A stretch of 7,329 nucleotides of DNA from Gemmatimonadota bacterium (GTDB taxonomy: Bacteria; Gemmatimonadota; Gemmatimonadetes; Longimicrobiales; UBA6960), in the NCBI GenBank assembly GCA_019347995.1, contig JAHWKH010000118.1, forward strand, positions 1 to 7,329, given 5' to 3'. Positions within the stretch are counted from its first letter, which is position 1, and each line of letters begins with the position of its first letter. Under the pieces are notes generated by a model. That model saw only the letters and a list, made by a program, of their open reading frames with translations, was not told where the DNA came from and ran no database searches. This document shows positions 1 to 5,080 of this stretch, piece by piece. Both the position numbers and the translations under genes were made by a program.

Positions 1-130
1 CGCAGCGTCAGCCTCAGCGCCTCGCCCGAGGGCAGACGACGCGCCTCCGGCCCCCACTCCCGCCGCAGCGCGCCCCACGCCTCCGCGACCGGCTCCTCCG
101 GCAGCAGGCAGTCGGCTCCGATATCCACCA
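1..130 (-). CDS. possible fragment of an unidentified minus-strand gene
   Basis: Read on the minus strand from about 130 down to 1, one frame is open and gives natural-looking protein (for example DVLVDIGADCLLPEEP, then a stretch with WGALRREWG). The plus-strand frame over the same bases is an unlikely run rich in R, P, Q and L. I do not recognise the family, and neither end of the gene is present. The segment stops making sense next to the peptidoglycan-binding repeat that begins around 126-132, so a join probably lies near 110-150. In DNA this GC-rich, an antisense frame can look protein-like by chance, so the call is weak. Confidence 0.25.
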
Positions 131-278
131 GGACGTCCGGGCGCTCCAGCGCCGCCTCAACGTCCTGGGGTTCGATCCTGGCCGGGAGGACGGGATCTTC
201 GGCGAGCAGACCGCCCAGGCCGTCCGTGACTTCCAGACGAACGTCGGCCTCCCCTCCGACGGCATCGCCGGAGCGACC
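126..278 (+). CDS. peptidoglycan-binding (PG_binding_1) repeat, fragment
   Basis: The translation from 132 runs DVRALQRRLNVLGFDPG, then DGIFG, TAQAVRDFQ, and GLPSDGIAG. This is the standard PG_binding_1 pattern (V..LQ..L...G..p...DGifG..T..AV..FQ...GL..DGi.G). The GFDPG form is typical of repeats in CwlM-like N-acetylmuramoyl-L-alanine amidases, where it anchors the enzyme to the cell wall. Neither a signal peptide nor a catalytic domain is attached: upstream sequence is of another kind, and downstream the frame passes into a flavoprotein. Only the domain can be named, not the parent protein. Confidence 0.75.
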
Positions 279-560
279 GCGGCGGAGACGCTGCGCTCGA
301 AGGACAAGGACGCGTCCATCACGGTCCTCACGGCCGAAGGCGAGCCGCTCTACAACCGCGTCACGATCAAGGACTTCGCGAAGGGCGCGCAGCCCGAGGA
401 GAAGTCGAAGATCCACGACCTCAAGTGGTACGAGGACCGGCAGATCGACCTGCGCCTCTACACGCCGGTGTCGCGCGTCGACGACGGCAACCACGTCGTC
501 ATCACGGAGGACGGCCAGCGCGTGGAGTACACGAAGCTCCTCGTCGCGACCGGAGGGCTG
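261..560 (+). CDS. FAD-dependent pyridine nucleotide-disulfide oxidoreductase, internal fragment
   Basis: From 261 the frame reads GIAGATAAETLRSKD, then ASITVLTAEGEPLYNR, a KWYEDRQIDLRLYTPV segment, and YTKLLVATGG. These match the first FAD/NAD(P)-binding part of the Pyr_redox_2 family: the end of the GxGxxG dinucleotide loop and its helix, the acidic second strand, the PLYNR segment seen in ferredoxin-reductase and nitrite-reductase-like members, the WY..R.IDLRL strand, and the ATGG that closes the FAD domain. The first strand and first glycines of the nucleotide loop are absent, replaced by the peptidoglycan-binding repeat. The EPLYNR...KDFAKG wording resembles proteins I associate with haloarchaea and some actinobacteria, which is only an impression. 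The NAD(P) domain and the C-terminus are missing, so this cannot be a working enzyme. Confidence 0.65.
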
Positions 561-640
561 CCGGACATCGACTGGCTGGACGGCGGCGAGCATTGCACCA
601 CAGTTTGGGACGCGCTCTCGCGCACCGGCCCCACGGTAGG
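540..640 (+). CDS. old-yellow-enzyme/dienoyl-CoA reductase-type flavoprotein, short fragment
   Basis: After LLVATGG the frame continues LPDIDWLDGGEHCTTVWDAL. This does not fit the preceding Pyr_redox family, which usually continues with a proline-rich loop. It resembles the C-terminal FAD/NAD(P) region of NADH:flavin oxidoreductases of the trimethylamine dehydrogenase/2,4-dienoyl-CoA reductase class, where ATGG.P....LDG......WD.L is followed by a second dinucleotide-binding strand. That strand is not found here; after about 640 the reading becomes random. The identification rests on about 25 residues and family memory. Confidence 0.4.
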
Positions 641-726
641 CGACGACGAGGTGCAGGCGGATCCGGCCTCGTCGTCGGCGGACGGCCGCACGAGCCGTGC
701 CTGTCGCTCGCGAGCCGCTCCCTCGC

Positions 727-755
727 TTGACCTCTCCCGAGCCCCCGCCTACGCT
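727..755 (+). promoter_or_regulatory. sigma-70-type promoter for the 792-3399 gene group
   Basis: TTGACC at 727-732 and TACGCT at 750-755 are separated by 17 bases, close to the consensus TTGACA-17-TATAAT. Transcription would start near 762, leaving a leader of about 30 bases before the ATG at 792. The bases around the -10 box (CCCCCGCCTACGCTGGC) recur in similar form at the other promoter in this window, which supports both calls. It probably serves the small protein, the amidase and possibly the membrane protein. Confidence 0.6.
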
Positions 756-791
756 GGCGACGGATTCCTCCCCCACAGCGACGGCTGAGCC

Positions 792-1058
792 ATGCCTCCA
801 CAGGTGCCCCCCGCTCCCACCGACGAGGAGCTGGACCGCTACATCCTCACGCGCTACGCGCTCCTCGGGGTGGACGTCTCGGTGCTGCCCGCCTCCGATC
901 CCGACGCGCCCATGGACCGGGAGCGGCTCCTCGCCAACGCGCGCTCGATCCTGCGCGACGACGTGAAGGCGGCCGACTTCGAGATCGACCCCCAGCTCGT
1001 GGTGCCCATGCCGTTCCCCGCGCCCTTCACCTCCTGGACCGACCGGGGGGCACCCTGA
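792..1058 (+). CDS. 88-aa unknown protein encoded ahead of a Tat amidase
   Basis: The product is an acidic soluble protein of 88 residues with no signal peptide, membrane segment or cysteine. After a proline-rich start (MPPQVPPAP) it appears helical: DEELDRYILTRYALLG, a linker containing DPDAPMD, then RERLLANARSILRDDVKAADF, ending in an extended PMPFPAPF tail. I do not recognise the family. The gene sits about 30 bases after the promoter start point, and its TGA overlaps the presumed start of the amidase gene, so the two are probably translated together. Small helical proteins with an extended tail that wrap an amidase-signature enzyme are known (GatC with GatA, AtzG with AtzE). A partner role is therefore possible, but it is inferred from position and shape only. 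The ATG at 792 lacks a clear Shine-Dalgarno, consistent with a short leader. Codon use matches the genes downstream. Confidence 0.65.
   Translation: MPPQVPPAPTDEELDRYILTRYALLGVDVSVLPASDPDAPMDRERLLANARSILRDDVKAADFEIDPQLVVPMPFPAPFTSWTDRGAP
1045..1058 (+). promoter_or_regulatory. ribosome binding site and CTGA stop/start overlap of the amidase gene
   Basis: A run of six G at 1045-1050 lies four bases ahead of CTG 1055-1057. This CTG overlaps the upstream stop TGA (1056-1058) in the manner of an ATGA coupling site. No ATG, GTG or TTG occurs in this frame between 1055 and 1115, yet the twin-arginine motif is encoded before 1115, so translation must begin upstream of that ATG. A CTG start, or a base error in an original ATGAGC, explains the arrangement. 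Confidence 0.5.
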
Positions 1059-2617
1059 GCGGGCGCGAGCCGCCCCAGGACACGCGCGTCTCGCGCCGGT
1101 GGTTCCTGGAGCGGATGGCGTGGGTGTCGTCGGCCGCGGCGGCGGGCACGCTGCTCACGAATGCGCCGGCCTCCGCCCATGCGGCGCGTCGGACCCTTCC
1201 GGACGAGGCCTTCTCGACGCGCGTGCGTCCCCAGGCGCTGGACGACCTGACCGAGCTCACCATCTCCGAGTCCATGGCCCTGCTGCGCGCGGGCACGGTG
1301 ACGCCCGCCGACCTGGTGAATGCGCACGTGGACCGGATCGAGGCCTTCGATGGCGACTACCGGGCGTTCGCCGACCGGCCCGGGCGGGAGCCTCTCCTGG
1401 CGCAGGCGCTGCGCACGCCGATCGAGGGGCCCCACGCGCCCCTGCGCGGCATCTGCCTGACGCCCAAGGACAATTTCTACACGGCCGATCTCCTCACCGA
1501 AGGCGGATCCGCCGTGTTCGAAGGGTTCCAGCCCGATTACGACGCGACGGCCGTGGCGCTCCTGCGCGCCGCGGGCGGGCTGGTGGTGGGAAAGGCCCAG
1601 ATGGGCAACCTGGCCGGCGGCCGGGCCCGGGTGTACGGCGGTACCACGCCCACCACACGCCACGCCTGGAGCCCCGAGGATCCGGCCCTGAGTCCCGGCG
1701 GCTCCTCGTCGGGAACCGCCACGGCGGTGGCGACGCGCATGGCCGTGGCGGGGCTCGGCACCCAGACGGGCGGGTCGGTCACCGGCCCGGGCAACGCCCA
1801 GGGGCTCACCTGCCTGAAGCCCACGTTCGGCCGCGTGTCGCTGCACGGAATCATCCCGCTGAGCTACACCCGCGACCACGTGGGTGTCATGGCGCGCGAC
1901 ACCCTCGACGCCGCCATCCTCCTGCAGGTGCTTGCGGTGCCGGATCCCCTCGATCCGCGCACGCTGGGCCTGCCGGCGCCCCCGAGCTACGTGCGGGCCG
2001 CGACCCCGTACGGCGGCGAGCGGCCCGCGGTGCGCTGGCCCACCCGCGTCGGGCTGTGGCCCGGCTACCTCTCGCCGGAGCGGAATCCGGGCGAGATGGA
2101 GCTGCGGCGCGGCTTCGTCAGCGGCATGGAGCGCACCTCGGGGGTGGATGTGGTGGGCGAGTTGACGCTTCCGGACCAGTGGGAGGAGCTCACGTCGAGC
2201 CCCCTGGGGGGCTCCCACGGCGACCCGACGGCCTTCTTCATCGAGCACCTGCGCCGCGACGTGCGCCTGTTCGGGGACCGCCTCCCGCGCTTCCTGAACG
2301 GCATGCTCCAGAGCGCGGACACGTACGTGAAGGTCCAGCAGGCTCGCCAGCTGCTGCTCCAACGGATCCTCACCCAGCTCTTCAACCAGTGCGACGTCGT
2401 GCTCACCCCCTCCACCGACGCCTTCGACGGGACGGGGCTGCCCCTGCTGTGCATGCCCGTGGGGCTGGACACCGACGGGGAGACGGGGCGCACGGTGCCC
2501 CGGGGCGTCACGCTGGCGGCGCGTCCGTTCGGCGAGGAGCGTCTCCTGGCCGTGGCCGCGGCCTGGCAGGCGGCGAGCGACCATCACCGGAGGAGGCCCG
2601 ACGATCCGGCGCCCTGA
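1055..2617 (+). CDS. Tat-exported amidase-signature family hydrolase
   Basis: This is an amidase (amidase-signature family, Ser-cisSer-Lys enzymes) that hydrolyses a C-N amide bond; the substrate cannot be told from sequence. Taking CTG 1055 as start gives 520 residues. The N-terminus is a twin-arginine signal: S13-R14-R15-W16-F17-L18, a hydrophobic alanine-rich stretch, and a likely cleavage after AHA (residue 43), so the folded enzyme would work outside the cytoplasmic membrane. The triad is intact: Lys138 in LTPKDNF, Ser217 in PGGSSSG and the nucleophile Ser241 in GTQTGGS, with the usual 24 residues between the two serines. A KPTFGRVS segment and a C-terminal CDVVLTP...TGLPLLCMPVG region complete the fold. 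One oddity is that the usual arginine after the nucleophile (GGSIR.PA) is replaced by GGSVTGPGN. The ATG at 1115 would cut off the twin-arginine motif and is rejected as start. It follows the 88-aa gene with a 4-base overlap. Confidence 0.85.
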   Translation: MSGREPPQDTRVSRRWFLERMAWVSSAAAAGTLLTNAPASAHAARRTLPDEAFSTRVRPQALDDLTELTISESMALLRAGTVTPADLVNAHVDRIEAFDGDYRAFADRPGREPLLAQALRTPIEGPHAPLRGICLTPKDNFYTADLLTEGGSAVFEGFQPDYDATAVALLRAAGGLVVGKAQMGNLAGGRARVYGGTTPTTRHAWSPEDPALSPGGSSSGTATAVATRMAVAGLGTQTGGSVTGPGNAQGLTCLKPTFGRVSLHGIIPLSYTRDHVGVMARDTLDAAILLQVLAVPDPLDPRTLGLPAPPSYVRAATPYGGERPAVRWPTRVGLWPGYLSPERNPGEMELRRGFVSGMERTSGVDVVGELTLPDQWEELTSSPLGGSHGDPTAFFIEHLRRDVRLFGDRLPRFLNGMLQSADTYVKVQQARQLLLQRILTQLFNQCDVVLTPSTDAFDGTGLPLLCMPVGLDTDGETGRTVPRGVTLAARPFGEERLLAVAAAWQAASDHHRRRPDDPAP

Positions 2618-2661
2618 CGCTTCCCCGGGTGCGGCGAGGGCACCCGTCACCATCGCGGCAC

Positions 2662-3399
2662 ATGTCTGAGCCACCGCGGGAGAACCCTCCCGAGAAGCTG
2701 CGCAGGCGGACCGGCGAGGCGACGGACGCCATGGTCCGCCACGTCCTCACCCGCGTCCAGGGCACGCTGCACCAGCGGCTGAGCTTCGCGCTCCAGGCCG
2801 TCCTCTTCGTCGGCGCCGCCCTCGCCGTCTGGCAGGGCCAGTGGCTGACGGCCGTCACCACCCTCACCATTCTGGTGGTGACCCTGCTGCCCCTCGTCCT
2901 GGGGCGCCGGTTCGCGGTCTTCATCCCCCCCGAGTTCGAAGCCCTCACCATCGTGTTCGTCTTCGCCAGCCTGTTCCTGGGCGAGGTGGGAGGGTACTAC
3001 GTCCGCTTCTGGTGGTGGGACGCGGCGCTCCACACCGCCTCCGGCTTCCTCCTGGGCGTCCTCGGCTTCCTCCTGGTCTACGTCCTGAACCAGAAGCAGG
3101 AGGTCGACCTGCACATGAAGCCCGCGTTCGTCGCCCTCTTCGCCTTCATGTTCGCCGTGGGGATGGGCGCGCTCTGGGAGATCTTCGAGTTCGGCATGGA
3201 CTCCTTCTTCGGCATGAACATGCAGAAGAGCGGGCTGGTGGACACGATGTGGGATCTCATCGTGGACACCGTGGGCGCGGCGGTGATCGCGATCCTGGGA
3301 TACGGATGGCTGAGCACCGCCGGGACCGACTCGTTCCTGGAGCAGTGGATCGGCCGCTTCGTGGAGGGCAATCCGAGGCTGTTCGAGGGCGAGGGCTGA
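2662..3399 (+). CDS. YjdF/DUF2238-like polytopic membrane protein
   Basis: The product has 245 residues and about six membrane segments (roughly 41-58, 61-81, 92-108, 120-143, 153-175 and 193-216) with charged, probably cytoplasmic ends. Family marks are the GGYYVRFWWWDAALHTASGF stretch (residues 110-129), GALWEIFEFGMD (169-180) and MQKSGLVDTMWDLIVD (187-202). These match the conserved core of the DUF2238 family, which includes Escherichia coli YjdF. The function is unknown; the family is a predicted inner-membrane protein. The conserved Trp, Asp, His and Glu residues inside or next to membrane helices suggest a buried functional site, which is inference. ATG 2662 is chosen because it gives the first full-length start; ATG 2731 (residue 24) is the alternative and would still keep all helices. 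Neither has a strong Shine-Dalgarno. It lies 44 bases after the amidase, probably in the same transcript, and ends 24 bases from the convergent helicase gene. Confidence 0.85.
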   Translation: MSEPPRENPPEKLRRRTGEATDAMVRHVLTRVQGTLHQRLSFALQAVLFVGAALAVWQGQWLTAVTTLTILVVTLLPLVLGRRFAVFIPPEFEALTIVFVFASLFLGEVGGYYVRFWWWDAALHTASGFLLGVLGFLLVYVLNQKQEVDLHMKPAFVALFAFMFAVGMGALWEIFEFGMDSFFGMNMQKSGLVDTMWDLIVDTVGAAVIAILGYGWLSTAGTDSFLEQWIGRFVEGNPRLFEGEG

Positions 3400-3423
3400 A
3401 GAAGACCCGCGCCGTGGGGCTGT

Positions 3424-4917
3424 CTACGCGATGTCGCGCTTCAGCGCGACTCCCACCTTCATCTCGTCCGGCAGCACGTCGTTGTCGCAGTGCCCGCACG
3501 GTGCGTCGTCGGGCGGCTCCTCGCCCAGGTACGCGAGCAGGTAGCGGGTGCGGCAGCGCGCCGAGCGGCAGTAGCCCACCATGGCCTGGATGCGCTTGCG
3601 GTCGACGGCCCCGCGCTCCTCGAAGTCGGCGAGGTCCCGGGAGATGTCCACCTCGGTGACGTCGTCCACCTGGCGTGACCAGCCGCCGCCCCGGTGCTCG
3701 CGCACGGCCTCCCGCCGCTCGAGCAGCCTCAGCAGCACGCGGGCCTTGCCCGCGCTCACGTCGGCGGCGCCGGCGATGGTCTCCAGGGCCAACTCCGTTC
3801 CGGCGGGAAGGGTGTTCAGCGCGCCTCCCAGCGAGGCCACCTCCTCCAGCGACGGGTAGCGGCCGCCGAGGAAGTACTTCTGCACGCGCTCGTCGCCGCT
3901 CAGGTAGAGGAGCGAGCACAGCGCGGGCTCTCCGTCGCGCCCGGCCCGCCCCGCCTCCTGCCAGTAGGCCTCGGGCGAGCCGGGCAGGTGGTAGTGGACG
4001 ACGAAGCGGATGTCGGGCTTGTCGATCCCGAGCCCGAACGCGTTCGTGGCGAAGACCGCCTTCACCTCGCCGGCCATGAACGCCTCCTGCGCCTCCTCGC
4101 GCTGCCTGCGGCTCCGGCGTCCGTGATAGAGGGCCAGCGGCCAGCGTTCGGCGCAGCGCTCGAGCTGCCGCTCCGCCTCCTTCACGGTGGCGAAATAGAC
4201 GATGCCCGTCCCTTCGCAGCCCGACAGCACGTCGTCGAAGAGCGCGTCCTTCTTCTCCTCGCTGGGGACCTGGATGACCTCGAAGAAGAGGTTCGGCCGG
4301 CGGGGGTCCATGATCCGGACCTCGGGATCGCGCAGGCGGAGCTGTCGCTGGATGTCGTCGCGGACGGAAGGGGGCGCGGTAGCCGTCAGCGCGAGGACCG
4401 GGGGCCGTCCCAGCCGCTCGGCGACGTCGCCCAGCATCAGGTAGTCCGGCCGGAAATCGTGTCCCCACTGGGATACGCAGTGCGCTTCGTCCACCACCAG
4501 GAGGGCCACCTCGCGATCGAGCAGCGAGTCGAAGAATTCACGGTCGCGGAAACGCTCCGGGGTCACGTAGAGGAGGTCGCCCAGACCCCGCTGCAGCGCG
4601 TCCGCCTCCTCGTCCTGGCGGCCGGCCGTGAGCCCGGAGTGGATCGCGCGCACGTCCACGCCCAGCTCCTCCAGCTTGTCCGTCTGGTCCTTCATGAGGG
4701 CGATGAGCGGGCTCACCACCACCGTCAGCCCGTCGAGCATCACCGAGGGAAGCTGGTAGAGGAGGGACTTGCCCGAGCCGGTGGGCATCACCGCCAGGAC
4801 GTCGCGGCCCTCCAGGACGGCGCCGATGACCTCCTCCTGCCCCGGCCGGAAGGCGTCGAGGCCGAAGCGGTCGCGCAGCACGGAGAGTAGTTGGCGTTCC
4901 CTGTCCCGTCCCCTCAT
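3424..4917 (-). CDS. recQ: RecQ-family ATP-dependent DNA helicase, short form
   Basis: This is a 3'-to-5' superfamily 2 DNA helicase for repair and recombination intermediates. In its 497 residues, motif 0 is FRPGQEEVI (23-31), Walker A PTGSGKS (45-51), DEAH (143-146), the RecQ aromatic-rich loop CVSQWGHDFRPDY (147-159), motif III TAT (178-180), motif V around ATNAFGLGIDKPDIR (290-304) and motif VI QEAGRAGRDG (320-329). Helicase function is therefore well supported. Residues about 372-415 look like a winged helix (LETIAGAADVSAGKARVLL...), and the zinc-type cluster (C450, C455, C474, C477) comes after it at the C-terminus. No HRDC domain follows. Length is near that of Bacillus RecS-type short RecQ. 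The last expected zinc cysteine (CxxCDxC) is absent, reading CGHCDND. ATG 4917 has a G-rich site (GGGGG) about four bases upstream and starts just ahead of motif 0. An in-frame extension to 5268 would run through the neighbouring gene and is rejected. Confidence 0.93.
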   Translation of the reverse strand: MRGRDRERQLLSVLRDRFGLDAFRPGQEEVIGAVLEGRDVLAVMPTGSGKSLLYQLPSVMLDGLTVVVSPLIALMKDQTDKLEELGVDVRAIHSGLTAGRQDEEADALQRGLGDLLYVTPERFRDREFFDSLLDREVALLVVDEAHCVSQWGHDFRPDYLMLGDVAERLGRPPVLALTATAPPSVRDDIQRQLRLRDPEVRIMDPRRPNLFFEVIQVPSEEKKDALFDDVLSGCEGTGIVYFATVKEAERQLERCAERWPLALYHGRRSRRQREEAQEAFMAGEVKAVFATNAFGLGIDKPDIRFVVHYHLPGSPEAYWQEAGRAGRDGEPALCSLLYLSGDERVQKYFLGGRYPSLEEVASLGGALNTLPAGTELALETIAGAADVSAGKARVLLRLLERREAVREHRGGGWSRQVDDVTEVDISRDLADFEERGAVDRKRIQAMVGYCRSARCRTRYLLAYLGEEPPDDAPCGHCDNDVLPDEMKVGVALKRDIA

Positions 4918-4995
4918 GCGGCCCCCCACGTGTGGATGTCGTCGCCCGTCCTTCTTCACGACCCGTGCCCGCGCCCCGATCCGGCGTCGCGCGCC

Positions 4996-5025
4996 TTGCC
5001 GCCACCCCGCCCCCGCCTCTACCGT
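4996..5025 (+). promoter_or_regulatory. sigma-70-type promoter for the aldolase-fold lipoprotein gene
   Basis: TTGCCG at 4996-5001 and TACCGT at 5020-5025 are spaced by 18 bases. The block before and across the -10 box (CCCCCGCCTCTACCGTGGC) closely mirrors the one at 737-757 (CCCCCGCCTACGCTGGC). Transcription would begin near 5032 and leave a leader of about 50 bases. The rest of the 4918-5080 spacer shows no clear promoter for the minus-strand helicase. Confidence 0.5.
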
Positions 5026-5070
5026 GGCCTGCGGGCCATGACGGGGCCCTTCCCCGATTTCCACGGTGGC

Positions 5071-5076
5071 AGGAGG
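5071..5076 (+). promoter_or_regulatory. strong Shine-Dalgarno AGGAGG
   Basis: AGGAGG lies four bases before ATG 5081. It decides the start in favour of 5081, where the lipoprotein signal begins, over the in-frame GTG at 5066, which would add five residues (MAGGS) and bury this site inside the gene. Confidence 0.8.
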
Positions 5077-5080
5077 ATCC

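Larger units (their letters stand above)
3..788 (+). pseudogene. mosaic open frame made of pieces of unrelated proteins (probable chimera)
   Basis: This frame has no stop from position 3 to the TGA at 786-788, yet it is not one protein. It reads, in order, an unconvincing lead-in, a peptidoglycan-binding repeat, a stretch of FAD/NAD(P) oxidoreductase without its first glycines, a different flavoprotein piece, and from about 640 a tail with no resemblance to any family I know. No family combines these parts. The changes of family fall at short motifs common to both neighbours, as expected from collapsed k-mers in an assembly graph or template switching during amplification. A GTG at 468 could formally start a 106-aa protein, but it lies in the middle of the oxidoreductase piece and has no ribosome binding site. 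Confidence 0.7.

Noticed and set aside
659..664. GGATCC and other GATC sites as cloning or proximity-ligation joins
   Set aside because: GGATCC also occurs inside the intact amidase and just before ATG 5081, and no GATCGATC fill-in junction is seen; the family switches do not fall on these sites.
653..730. Possible C-terminus of a plus-strand gene (GSGLVVGGRPHEPC... ending TGA 728-730)
   Set aside because: About 24 residues look natural, but the same frame upstream is a run of arginine and glycine, no family is recognisable, and it sits in the chimeric region.
1099..2661. Open frame fused ahead of the DUF2238-like protein
   Set aside because: It is the shifted reading of the amidase gene; the membrane protein has its own ATG at 2662.
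854..2674. A 606-codon minus-strand open frame opposite the amidase
   Set aside because: It is arginine-, glycine- and proline-rich with no domain, and lies antisense to a gene with intact catalytic motifs; long antisense frames are common at this GC content.
3403..3423. Hairpin between the convergent membrane-protein and recQ genes as a terminator
   Set aside because: Only a broken stem (GACCC with GGGGCTGTC) and no T-run on either strand; too weak to call.
3694..4890. A 398-codon plus-strand open frame opposite recQ
   Set aside because: No recognisable motif; it is the antisense shadow of a helicase with every motif in place.
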